From Spirochaetales bacterium (GTDB lineage: Bacteria > Spirochaetota > Leptospiria > Leptospirales > Leptonemataceae), in NCBI GenBank assembly GCA_015075425.1, contig JABTUL010000004.1, positions 62,001 to 126,000 on the forward strand: a DNA stretch of 64,000 nt. The letters are read 5' to 3'. Within the stretch, counting starts at the first letter, position 1. Every line of letters starts with the position of its first letter. A program made the position numbers and the translations under genes. Shown here piece by piece: positions 16,496-25,228 of this stretch. The notes under the pieces were generated by a model that worked only from the letters and a program-made list of their open reading frames with translations, ran no database searches and was not told where the DNA came from.

Positions 16496-18022
16496 ATGAA
16501 TTTTACGTCCTTCCATTTTCTGGGCTTTTTCGTGGTCACGATTATCATCGGGCACTGGCTCAGGAATCGGAAGCAACGTATCTTTTTCCTCATTGCCTCC
16601 TACTATTTCTACGGAGTCTTTGAACCTTACTACCTTATACTCATTTTTTTCTCCACTCTCTGGGATTACATTGCCGGGCTTGGCATTGAAGCTCGCCGGG
16701 CCGGAGTTACCTCCGGACTCGGACGATTTCATGAACGGACCTGGCTTACCGCTTCCATGGTGCTGAACCTCGGTCTGCTGGGATATTTTAAGTACACTAA
16801 CTTTGGCCTGACCATCCTGAACGATATTCATCCTCTGGGAGATACCATCTTCGCCTGGCCCTTCCTCAATATTCTTCTGCCGGTGGGTATTTCTTTCTAC
16901 ACTTTCCAGTCGATGAGCTACACGATTGATGTTTACCGGGGCCTGATCCCTGCCCGCAAAAGCCTGGTAGATTTTGCCCTGTATGTGTCGTTTTTCCCCC
17001 AGCTGGTGGCCGGACCCATTGTGCGGGCAGATACCTTCTTCCAGCAACTCGATGATCGACTGCCCATTGGGCCGGATGACATTGTCATTGGTATCACCCG
17101 TATCCTTGTGGGGTTTTTTCGCAAACTGGTTCTCTCGGATAACCTGGCGCCACTCATCACGGAAGTTTTCTTGCGCCACAACGAATACGGTCCTCTGGAT
17201 GTCTGGATAGCCTCCATTGGATTTTGCTGGCAGATCTATCTGGATTTTGCCGGTTATACAGACATCGCCCGGGGACTCGCACGGCTATTTGGCTTTGAAT
17301 TCAACATCAACTTCCTCTATCCCATGGCCGCGCGCAATATCACGGACCACTGGCAACGCTGGCATATCTCTTTTACCACCTGGCTGCGCGACTACATCTA
17401 CATACCGCTCGGCGGTTCGCGCGGCCATCCGGTTCGTGTTCATTTAAACATTGTTCTTGTCTGGCTCTTTGGCGGCGTCTGGCACGGGCCGGCCTATCAT
17501 TTTGTCGCCTGGGGACTCTGGCAGGCCGTAATGCAGCTTGTACACCGGCGCTACGCACGCACCCGCTTGCGAGCCTTCTTAAACGAAAAGGGTGGGCTGC
17601 CCTACAACATTTTTTCCCGCATCTTTCTTTTCTTCAATCTGAATTTTGGATTCATCTGGTTCCGTGCGCCGGATATGCAGGTGGCGACGAATATGCAGGG
17701 GCGACTTTTTGGTGGCTACCAGGCCTACGATGCCATCCTTGAGACGTTCCGCTGGATGCGCGGCCAGGGCTCGCTGGAAACCGCTCTTTTACACTGGCAG
17801 GGCCCGGCCGGGTGGTCCCCGCGCCCCTCAGAATACGGCGTCTTTGCTCTGGTTCTCGCTTTGTATTTTGTGTATGAACTGGTTTTCAACCATCTTCAAC
17901 TGGAGTATTTCTGGAAGCCAGAAAACAGAAGCAAACTGATTATCCTTTTGACCCTGCTCCTCTTTTTTATCTTAGTGTTCACACCGGCCCAGTCGCCTAA
18001 CTTTGCCTACTTCCAATTCTAA
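16496..18022 (+). CDS. MBOAT O-acyltransferase (AlgI-like), copy 1
   Basis: 508 residues, polytopic. It has the standard start NFTSFHFLGFFVV, the ASYYFYG strand, the LLPVGISFYTFQSMSYTIDVYRG and FFPQLVAGPIVR blocks, the WQRWHISFTTWLRDYIYIPLGG motif and the catalytic-His segment GGVWHGPAYHF. AlgI-type proteins pass acetyl or acyl groups across the cytoplasmic membrane to a partner that acylates an exported glycan. It overlaps the SGNH gene that follows by one base, which is the expected partner. Confidence 0.95.
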   Translation: MNFTSFHFLGFFVVTIIIGHWLRNRKQRIFFLIASYYFYGVFEPYYLILIFFSTLWDYIAGLGIEARRAGVTSGLGRFHERTWLTASMVLNLGLLGYFKYTNFGLTILNDIHPLGDTIFAWPFLNILLPVGISFYTFQSMSYTIDVYRGLIPARKSLVDFALYVSFFPQLVAGPIVRADTFFQQLDDRLPIGPDDIVIGITRILVGFFRKLVLSDNLAPLITEVFLRHNEYGPLDVWIASIGFCWQIYLDFAGYTDIARGLARLFGFEFNINFLYPMAARNITDHWQRWHISFTTWLRDYIYIPLGGSRGHPVRVHLNIVLVWLFGGVWHGPAYHFVAWGLWQAVMQLVHRRYARTRLRAFLNEKGGLPYNIFSRIFLFFNLNFGFIWFRAPDMQVATNMQGRLFGGYQAYDAILETFRWMRGQGSLETALLHWQGPAGWSPRPSEYGVFALVLALYFVYELVFNHLQLEYFWKPENRSKLIILLTLLLFFILVFTPAQSPNFAYFQF

Positions 18023-19164
18023 TGAAATCCTGGACTGACATATTTCGCGATACTCGCCTTTTGATCCCGCTTGCTTTCTTCCTTTGCTGGGAAGGTTGCC
18101 TGCAACTGGGTCTCTACGCTCCCCTGCTCCGGCCGCGCTCGTATGCCGGGAACGTGGAACGCATCATGCGCACCATCAAAGGAAGTAAGCTCCAGCCGGA
18201 CCTTCTGATTCTGGGGACGTCCGTGGCCTACCAGGGCGTGAATGTAGAACTGTTGAATCAATTGCTGGAAAAAGAAGGCCTCGTCGTGCAGAGCGCAGCT
18301 TCAGAAGGCGCGATTCTTGTTACCCAGCACTCTCTTTACCGGGAACTTGCACCACATCTGAAGAATCTGCGCGGAATTATTCATGTTACGGAATTGACTT
18401 TTCCGTGGACGGCCAGACGACTGATCGACCCCTCCAACCGCAGTATGGTTGCCCAGATCAACCGCTTTCGTGCCTTTGAGCTGCTTGAGCGCCATGAATT
18501 TCGCTTGAGCGCTCAGGATCGCGCCTTCCTTCTGATCCGTTCGATTACCTACCAGCAGGACATCCGTGAATTTGTAACCAATCCGCTGCGCCGATTCAAA
18601 GAGCTGGGCAAGATCCGCGAAGGCGCCCATCCGGATTTCGCCTATATCAATCGCGAAAAATTCCGGCTTTCTGCTTATCCCGCCAACGATCTTGGCGAAT
18701 GCATGGACGTAGCGACAAAGGGCGTAAAGGAATTCAATGAGGCGGGTCAGCGCATCACGGATAACCATCACCGCCAGGCCGTATGGCGCACCTGCGAAGT
18801 AGCCGTCCGCGATCCATTAACCCAGTCCGGATACAGTCAGTGGAATGCTCTATTTTTCCGACAAATGGCCCGGATTCATCAGGACGCGCATGAGCGCAAT
18901 CATCAGGTATTCACTGTACTCCCGCCCTACTCCGATCTCATTCCTGGCCTGAATGCCGACTGGCGACTGGAGCACTGGCAGGAGGGCCTGAAGTCCGTGC
19001 CGGGGACGCCTGTTCTGATTGATCTTCGCGGATCACTGGATGGTCCGCAAAATCGGGATTACTACTATGACACCATCCATCTCAATGAAGAGGGTAGCAT
19101 CCGCTTTACCCGTGCTCTGGCCCACTCCATCCGCGAAGAAATTTTGCCTCGCCTGAAAAACTGA
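18022..19164 (+). CDS. SGNH-type (DUF1574-like) partner of MBOAT copy 1
   Basis: 380 residues. One N-terminal membrane helix (about 12-30) is followed by an extracytoplasmic domain. The hydrolase/acyltransferase fold shows LILGTSVAYQG near residue 60 (the nucleophile Ser in the G-x-S position) and YYDTIHLNEEGS near the end (the Asp-x-x-His pair). Such proteins accept the acyl group carried over by MBOAT and place it on a surface glycan. One-base overlaps on both sides join it to the two flanking MBOAT genes. Confidence 0.82.
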   Translation: MKSWTDIFRDTRLLIPLAFFLCWEGCLQLGLYAPLLRPRSYAGNVERIMRTIKGSKLQPDLLILGTSVAYQGVNVELLNQLLEKEGLVVQSAASEGAILVTQHSLYRELAPHLKNLRGIIHVTELTFPWTARRLIDPSNRSMVAQINRFRAFELLERHEFRLSAQDRAFLLIRSITYQQDIREFVTNPLRRFKELGKIREGAHPDFAYINREKFRLSAYPANDLGECMDVATKGVKEFNEAGQRITDNHHRQAVWRTCEVAVRDPLTQSGYSQWNALFFRQMARIHQDAHERNHQVFTVLPPYSDLIPGLNADWRLEHWQEGLKSVPGTPVLIDLRGSLDGPQNRDYYYDTIHLNEEGSIRFTRALAHSIREEILPRLKN

Positions 19165-20597
19165 TGCGCTTCACCACCCTTACCTTTCTGTGCTTCTTTC
19201 TTCTAACCTATATAAGTTTCTGGTCCATCCCGCGCAAGCTGCGACCGGCTCTCCTTCTTCTGGCTTCTGTCCTTTTTTATGCGGCATGGTCCATTCCCTT
19301 TACTCTGCATTTTCTGGGAATCGTCCTTGTCAGTCATGTTCTGATCCGCCCCCTTTACTCTCAAAAAAATCGACTGCTGCTTGGCACCGTTCTTGTGTTC
19401 AATCTGGGGAATTTATTCTTTTTTAAATATTTTTACCTTTTCCTGCAAATCATTCACGATGCCAGCGGCCTTGCCTTCTTCACCCGCGAGGGTTTCAATA
19501 ACTACCTTTCTGCACTTACCGGAGAGGGGAGCATTGTCCTGCCTCTGGCCATCAGTTTTTATACCTTTCAGATCACAGCCTATGCTGTGGATGTTTACCG
19601 GGGCCAGATCAAGACAGAACACTCCCTGCTGCATTTTGCTCTGTTTATTTTCTTTTTCCCGCAACTGGTTGCCGGTCCCATCATGCGGGAGAGCGATTTT
19701 TTCTGGCAGATCCGGGAGAACAAAAGCAACCGTCAGTCGCTGGAATCAGGGATGGCTCTTTTGGCTACCGGCCTCATAAAAAAGGTCGTTATCGCTGATA
19801 ATCTGGTCAGTGGTGTGAACGCTGTTTTCCTGGATCCGGCTGCTTACGGCTGGCAGGCGCAGGTTGTCGCGGCCCTTGGTTACAGCATCCGGGTATACTG
19901 TGATTTTTCCGGCTACACAGACATCGCCCGCGGATGCGGCAAGCTACTCGGCTTTGAGTTACCGGAAAATTTTCGTGGCCCGTATTTGTCGGCTTCTTTA
20001 CGCGAAATGTGGCAACGCTGGCACGTGACCCTCTCCACCTGGCTTCGTGACTATCTATTCATTCCCCTGGGCGGCAGTCGGGCCAGCCCGTGGCGCACAC
20101 AATTCAACCTGGTGCTTTCCTTCACTCTGGGAGGCCTCTGGCACGGTGCCAACTATACCTACATCGCCTGGGGCTTCATGCATGGCCTGCTTCTGGTTGT
20201 CGAACGACCGTTACGTAGCTTGAAACAATCGCTTGCCTTTCCTCTGTGGTTGGATCGATTCCTCTGGCCGCTACGGGTTTTCCTTGTATTCAGCCTCTTT
20301 ACGGTTGGCACGCTTTTTTTCAACGCTCCGGATATTGAGCACACCTGGCTGATGCTGCAGCGGATTTTTCTTCTTTCCTCCGGTCCCGCCGGCCCGGCCC
20401 AGGAATTGATCCTGAATCTGCTTCCTGTTTGCTTCCTGCTCAATTACCTGGAATACAACAGCAAAACGTCACATCTGCTGGCCAGGCTGCCCTCTTCTGT
20501 GCGCTTTACCCTGCTGACCCTGTACGGACTTTTCACAGTGGCGCTTCTTGGTCGGTTTGCACCGGGTGGAAACGATTTTATCTATTTTCAATTTTAG
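19164..20597 (+). CDS. MBOAT O-acyltransferase (AlgI-like), copy 2
   Basis: 477 residues, polytopic. All family blocks are present: LPLAISFYTFQITAYAVDVYRG, FFFPQLVAGPIMR, WQRWHVTLSTWLRDYLFIPLGG and GGLWHGANYTYIAWG with the catalytic His. The end DFIYFQF matches the NFAYFQF end of copy 1, so the two are clear paralogues. It overlaps the previous SGNH gene by one base and is followed after six bases by another SGNH gene. Confidence 0.95.
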   Translation: MRFTTLTFLCFFLLTYISFWSIPRKLRPALLLLASVLFYAAWSIPFTLHFLGIVLVSHVLIRPLYSQKNRLLLGTVLVFNLGNLFFFKYFYLFLQIIHDASGLAFFTREGFNNYLSALTGEGSIVLPLAISFYTFQITAYAVDVYRGQIKTEHSLLHFALFIFFFPQLVAGPIMRESDFFWQIRENKSNRQSLESGMALLATGLIKKVVIADNLVSGVNAVFLDPAAYGWQAQVVAALGYSIRVYCDFSGYTDIARGCGKLLGFELPENFRGPYLSASLREMWQRWHVTLSTWLRDYLFIPLGGSRASPWRTQFNLVLSFTLGGLWHGANYTYIAWGFMHGLLLVVERPLRSLKQSLAFPLWLDRFLWPLRVFLVFSLFTVGTLFFNAPDIEHTWLMLQRIFLLSSGPAGPAQELILNLLPVCFLLNYLEYNSKTSHLLARLPSSVRFTLLTLYGLFTVALLGRFAPGGNDFIYFQF

Positions 20598-20603
20598 GCG
20601 GAC

Positions 20604-21710
20604 TTGATGGATTTCAAAAACAAACCCTATCTTTTCCTGCCCCTGCTTTCTTTTGCCCTGATTTTCTCCCTGGATAAATTGCTGCTCTGCCCGGCCGTCC
20701 AGGAAAGGACCGTACTCTGGAAAAAGATTGAGCCTCCTTTTTACGCTTCGCGTGAGGATCTGGCAGCACAGCTTGCCACAGAGACAGAAAGCGCTGGCCT
20801 GATTTTGGGGAGCAGCCGGGCCGGAGAATTTTCGAGTGACTGGATTGCCAGGCATTCCCCCGTAAAGCGAACCTACAACTTTTCCGCGCCACTGACCTGC
20901 CCGGCCTACCACTATTACTGGCTGGACAGAATCCTGAAAGGAGGCCACCGGCCGGCCTTCGTTATATTAGAAGCCGATCTCCTCCTTTTCAGTGAGGGAG
21001 CCATGGATTACGCTTTGAACTACAGTTTCGACCCGCTCTTTGTCCTCAGGCACACCGATGTTCTGGAACGGCAGGGCGCGGGCTTTGCCCTGCAGGGACG
21101 CGGATTTACTTTCGATGAAGCGGAGACCTTCTTTCTAAAATACTTCTTTGCTCTTTATCGTTTTCCACTGGATGCTAAGGCCTTGCGCGAGAACGGTCAG
21201 GAGATCTTTCTGCCGGATGGCACCTATCGCAGCGGAAGGGAACTCCGAGGCGAACTCAACCGTTTGATTGAAAGAGTCAATCGCGAAAAATTGGGGGGAA
21301 TCCCCAACCCGCTACAGTTCAATGTTCCGGAAGATGCCATGGCCGAAGATGCCAGACGACTGGCAGATCGCCACCTCTCCCGGCCTCCCTCGCCCACCCA
21401 GATTCTCTTTTTTAAAAGAATTGTCGAAGCGCTGCGTCAGGAAAAAATCCCACTGGTTGTATACTGGCCTCTCGTTTCCGAGCCCCTGGATCGGCTACAA
21501 CGTCAGGCAAGACCTGACTTCCAGAATGAACTCAAGCAGTACCTGACTTCCCTGCAAACAAACGATTGGCAGCCGGCCTTCCTGGACCCCAATCCTGATC
21601 CCCGGATACGCTGCCGTAGCTTCGTCGACTCGTCTCATCTGTCCGGAAAATGCTTTGATGAAATCACTCTTCAGCTTCTGGCAGCTCTGCGCCTGGCAGA
21701 GAGTCCCTGA
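20604..21710 (+). CDS. SGNH-type (DUF1574-like) partner of MBOAT copy 2
   Basis: 368 residues. A single membrane helix near the N-terminus (PYLFLPLLSFALIFSL) is followed by GLILGSSRAGEFS with the candidate nucleophile Ser, and by RSFVDSSHLSGKC at the end with the Asp-x-x-His pair. The domain should lie outside the cytoplasmic membrane. It is the second member of the MBOAT-SGNH pair and the last gene of this plus-strand run, ending three bases from the convergent ACT gene. Confidence 0.8.
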   Translation: MMDFKNKPYLFLPLLSFALIFSLDKLLLCPAVQERTVLWKKIEPPFYASREDLAAQLATETESAGLILGSSRAGEFSSDWIARHSPVKRTYNFSAPLTCPAYHYYWLDRILKGGHRPAFVILEADLLLFSEGAMDYALNYSFDPLFVLRHTDVLERQGAGFALQGRGFTFDEAETFFLKYFFALYRFPLDAKALRENGQEIFLPDGTYRSGRELRGELNRLIERVNREKLGGIPNPLQFNVPEDAMAEDARRLADRHLSRPPSPTQILFFKRIVEALRQEKIPLVVYWPLVSEPLDRLQRQARPDFQNELKQYLTSLQTNDWQPAFLDPNPDPRIRCRSFVDSSHLSGKCFDEITLQLLAALRLAESP

Positions 21711-21713
21711 AAC

Positions 21714-22298
21714 TCAGATTCTTTGCAGAAGATGGACCAGCCTCAGGCAGAAATTGCTGTCCCTGGTGCGCACATCGGCCGGATCAAAGTAAAAGATATT
21801 ACGCACCTCCCCTGATTCACGACTGGAAATTTTTGCCTCCAGGATATTCAAATCCACTACGTGAAACACCGCAGCCACCACCGTGAGGAGTCCCGGCTTG
21901 TCTCTTCCGGTCAGAGCAATGCCAGGACCTGGAACCTGGACCCACTCCACTCCCCCTGAGGTAAAACTTCCTGTCGGCAGATCGCGATTCTTGATAGTCA
22001 AATAGTCGATCACGGAAAGGTCATCAGAGAGCAGCGTCTCCAGCTCTGCGCGCATCTGTTCAAGTACCAGTTGACTGAGGCTCTGCCCGCTTCGCTGTCC
22101 GGAAAGCAAAAATTCATCCCGGATCAACGAGCCCGAAGTGTGGATGCTGGCCTGCTCAATATTCCAGTCGTTGGCAAAAAGCACGGCGGCGATCCGGAAG
22201 AGCACCCCCGGTCGATCCCGCTCTGTTTCAAAGTATAGCAGAAAACGATCCTGATAGGCTTCTGCCCGTAAATGACTTCGATAGCTGGTGGCTTGCAT
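21714..22298 (-). CDS. tandem ACT-domain protein (GlnD C-terminus-like)
   Basis: 194 residues with no catalytic domain. Two ACT domains are visible: residues ~15-95 (RDRPGVLFRIAAVLFANDWNIEQASIHT) and ~120-190 (RDKPGLLTVVAAVFHVVDLNILEAKISS). Both contain the D-x-P-G-L/V-L start typical of GlnD-type ACT domains. Such domains bind amino acids, commonly glutamine in GlnD. The gene sits between two MBOAT/SGNH pairs, with 142 bases of untranslated sequence upstream. A free-standing regulator is inferred. Confidence 0.78.
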   Translation of the reverse strand: MQATSYRSHLRAEAYQDRFLLYFETERDRPGVLFRIAAVLFANDWNIEQASIHTSGSLIRDEFLLSGQRSGQSLSQLVLEQMRAELETLLSDDLSVIDYLTIKNRDLPTGSFTSGGVEWVQVPGPGIALTGRDKPGLLTVVAAVFHVVDLNILEAKISSRESGEVRNIFYFDPADVRTRDSNFCLRLVHLLQRI

Positions 22299-22440
22299 GG
22301 CTTGCTTGGTCTTGCAAATTCCATGCCAGAGAGTCTTAGAAAATCATTTACAAAACGGGCGAGAATCAGCCCTGGGGAGCGGCACCCGGCAGGGGCAGCA
22401 CCGCCCCTGCGAATCAAAGCATCACCACCAGGCAGAATGC

Positions 22441-23748
22441 CTACAGATCACGCAAATTGCCAGCCGGGAACCCTCTGACCTTCTCACGATCGGGATCGGA
22501 ACTGTACGGGGCAAATCGTAAAATTTGTGGAACAACATCCCTGTAAAAATCTGCGTTCAAGCGCTCTGATCCCGGACATTCATAGTGCACCTGCTCCACG
22601 AACAACTCTTTGGGGTAAAAAGGTTCAGGAAAGTGAAGGAATTCCATCATCCCGCCGTACTCTTTTTTCAGAGCCTCCATTTGCTCCGCGTACTCCTTTA
22701 GATAGCGGGCACCGGCATAGTCTTCGATCATCGGTACGCTGACAAAAACGATCTTCACTCCCCGGGCGGTCACAGCATCGGCCAGCCGGCGGGCATTGAT
22801 GAGAGCCGGCCGCACACTTTCCAGCCTTTCCCGGTGTTTGGCAATGTTTGCATCCCTGACCGTAAGGAATTGCAGGCGCAGTTCCGGCTTCAAACGATCT
22901 GCCAGGTTGATCTGACCGTAGCGCTGGCGCAGGCCCAGTTCAATGAGGCGATTATCCTGTATGCGGGGAATTTGCGGATGGCATTCCATTCGCAGCACTC
23001 CGGCACAGGAAGCACAGTAGTCGGCTTTCTGTACGGTCTGGAAGAGTTCCGGACGCAGCCCCAGCGTGTACTGTTCAATACCTTCCCTGTATTTGTAAAG
23101 ATAGGAAAATAAGGGCACCGCCTGGCTCACGATGAAGATGCGTTCAGCACCGGTCATTTGCTGTGCCAGTTCCCCGGCGCTAAACATATGCAAGTAGCGA
23201 TGAGAAAACGCATCCCAGAGCATCGGATCATCGCGATCAGGGCCTGAAGGCATGTAACGCCTGTCTCCGGCCAGAAGACCCTTGATACGCCGGTAAAAGC
23301 GATTCCATAAATAACGGATCAGGGATTCGTCCGGACTTTCTGAATACACGAAATTCTTATCGTGGTAAGCATAGTTCCAGGTATCCATAAAGAGAGCCGG
23401 ATCCCCGGCAAAGATGACCGCCGCCGGCAGATGCTTCCGATTCAAAAAGTATTTTTCAATGAAAAATTTGTAATAGCGAGGTCCCATGGCCGGTAGACTG
23501 AAATTGAAGATACTGTAAGGCTCAGTCACAGTGGGTGCATGGCCCATGAGAGAAAGGCTGCGCGAATCGCCCAGGATCACATAGTCAAATGCAGGCTCAG
23601 CCGACTCCGCCAAAAGCCGATGATGCTCGGTTAAAAAGACACCTGCTCCCATGATATAGCGAAGCGGTAGCAAGCGCAAAACCACTTCCACCACAAGCAA
23701 AATAGAAAGGGTAATGAAAAGTGCCTTAAAACGCAAAATAAATGACAT
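22441..23748 (-). CDS. SGNH-type (DUF1574-like) partner of MBOAT copy 3
   Basis: 435 residues when started at SFILRFKAL (ATG at 23748); an ATG 18 bases earlier is possible. One N-terminal membrane helix (KALFITLSILLVVEVVL) is followed by YVILGDSRSLSLMGH, a GDSR nucleophile motif near residue 60. The end reads VEQVHYECPGSERLN, which holds the catalytic His, with an acidic residue before it instead of the clearer Asp-x-x-His of its paralogues. It overlaps the end of MBOAT copy 3 by about 20 bases on the same strand, so it is co-translated with it. Confidence 0.78.
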   Translation of the reverse strand: MSFILRFKALFITLSILLVVEVVLRLLPLRYIMGAGVFLTEHHRLLAESAEPAFDYVILGDSRSLSLMGHAPTVTEPYSIFNFSLPAMGPRYYKFFIEKYFLNRKHLPAAVIFAGDPALFMDTWNYAYHDKNFVYSESPDESLIRYLWNRFYRRIKGLLAGDRRYMPSGPDRDDPMLWDAFSHRYLHMFSAGELAQQMTGAERIFIVSQAVPLFSYLYKYREGIEQYTLGLRPELFQTVQKADYCASCAGVLRMECHPQIPRIQDNRLIELGLRQRYGQINLADRLKPELRLQFLTVRDANIAKHRERLESVRPALINARRLADAVTARGVKIVFVSVPMIEDYAGARYLKEYAEQMEALKKEYGGMMEFLHFPEPFYPKELFVEQVHYECPGSERLNADFYRDVVPQILRFAPYSSDPDREKVRGFPAGNLRDL

Positions 23749-25228
23749 CTCGCCCCCAGACTCCACTGACTACAATTGCCAGTATCATATAAAGATAAAT
23801 GAGAATTCGCACACGGGTTGTTGTGGAAAAGATCCAGAACACGGAATTTTTCCTGTAATGCATCCAGTCGATTAGCACAATGGGCAAAATAATGGCCAGC
23901 AAGCTGCGCAGGTAGGTCGCTGCGTCTTCCACGCCCTGCACCCGGCCATACAACTGGTAGGGCCCGTCTACCAGCGACTTCAGAAGCAACAGCGAATGGT
24001 CCGTATCATAGGCCCGAAAAAAGACGGCCGTAAGGGCAAAAGCGGAAAAGACCGCTCCCTTCTTGAGCGCCTTCAGGGGTAAACGAATGTACTGCGGCCA
24101 GAGATCGGGAACGGCCGGCAGCCTGGTCTGCAGCATGTCATGAAGCACCAACCAGATTCCCAGATAGAGTCCCCAGAGCACAAAGGTCCAGTTAGCACCA
24201 TGCCAGAGTCCCATGAGCAAAAAGGTGATCAGCAGATTGCGGTACTTAAAAAGTGCCCCCATACGACTGCCGCCCAGGGGAATGTAAATATAGTCCATGA
24301 CCCAGCGCGAAAGTGTTATGTGCCAGCGCTTGAAAAGATCAGAGGGGTTGTTCGCAAATTCGGGCGTATTGAAGTTCTGGCTCAAGCGCACGCCCATAAG
24401 GGCCGCTGATCCGAGAGCTATGCTTGAGTAACCGGCAAAGTCGCAATAGATCTGAAAGGCAAAAGCAAGACAGGCCAGGAGCACCTGAAACGCTCCATGC
24501 CCGCCCGCCATCTCTGGAGCGCGCAGATAGGCTTCCCGGCCAGGCAAAAAAACCTTATTCACCAGAGGGTCCAGATTGTCGGCTACGTAAACCTTCATGA
24601 AAAAACCCAGAAGCAAAAGCCATCCAGCACGTTCGATCATTTTCATGTCCAGAACCCGGGCGCTCTTGAGTTGTGGCAAAAGATCACCGGCCCGCTCAAT
24701 GGGACCGGCCACAAGTTGCGGAAAAAAACAGACAAACAGAGCAAAATCCAGAAAATTGCGCTCCGCGGGAATGACCCGGCGATACACATCGATTGTATAA
24801 GACATGGTCTGGAAAGTGTAAAAACTGATACCTACCGGAAGAACGACACGCAAAAGAAGCGTCTCCTTACCCTGAGGGAAAAAGCCGGGCGCAAAAGCGT
24901 GAACGCTGTCCACAAGCGATCCAATAAAAAAATCGTAATACTTAAAAATACCCAGAATTCCCAGATTGATCACGATGGAAACAATCAGTCCGATTCGGCG
25001 TGAGGCACCCTCCGTGGAGGCGATCACCCTGGCACAGACGTAATCCACGATGGTCGAAACAAAAATCAATCCCAGAAAAATCCAGTCCCACCAGCCATAA
25101 AAAAAGTAACTGGCGAACAAAAGAAAGGCATTCTGGTAAGGCAGCCCGTTTCGCAGCCGGGACAGTGAATAGTAGATGGCCAGAGTTATGACTAAAAAGA
25201 AAATATACGTTCCGGAGTTAAATACCAC
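23726..25228 (-). CDS. MBOAT O-acyltransferase (AlgI-like), copy 3
   Basis: 500 residues, polytopic. Family blocks are FLLFASYFFYGWW, LPVGISFYTFQTMSYTIDVYR, FFPQLVAGPIER, FKRWHITLSRWVMDYIYIPLGG and MGLWHGANWTFVLWG. It is a third paralogue, on the opposite strand from copies 1 and 2. Its end DVIYFAF matches the family's IYFxF ending. It is preceded by the GT87-like gene (11-base overlap) and followed by its SGNH partner, forming a three-gene minus-strand operon. Confidence 0.95.
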   Translation of the reverse strand: MVFNSGTYIFFLVITLAIYYSLSRLRNGLPYQNAFLLFASYFFYGWWDWIFLGLIFVSTIVDYVCARVIASTEGASRRIGLIVSIVINLGILGIFKYYDFFIGSLVDSVHAFAPGFFPQGKETLLLRVVLPVGISFYTFQTMSYTIDVYRRVIPAERNFLDFALFVCFFPQLVAGPIERAGDLLPQLKSARVLDMKMIERAGWLLLLGFFMKVYVADNLDPLVNKVFLPGREAYLRAPEMAGGHGAFQVLLACLAFAFQIYCDFAGYSSIALGSAALMGVRLSQNFNTPEFANNPSDLFKRWHITLSRWVMDYIYIPLGGSRMGALFKYRNLLITFLLMGLWHGANWTFVLWGLYLGIWLVLHDMLQTRLPAVPDLWPQYIRLPLKALKKGAVFSAFALTAVFFRAYDTDHSLLLLKSLVDGPYQLYGRVQGVEDAATYLRSLLAIILPIVLIDWMHYRKNSVFWIFSTTTRVRILIYLYMILAIVVSGVWGRDVIYFAF

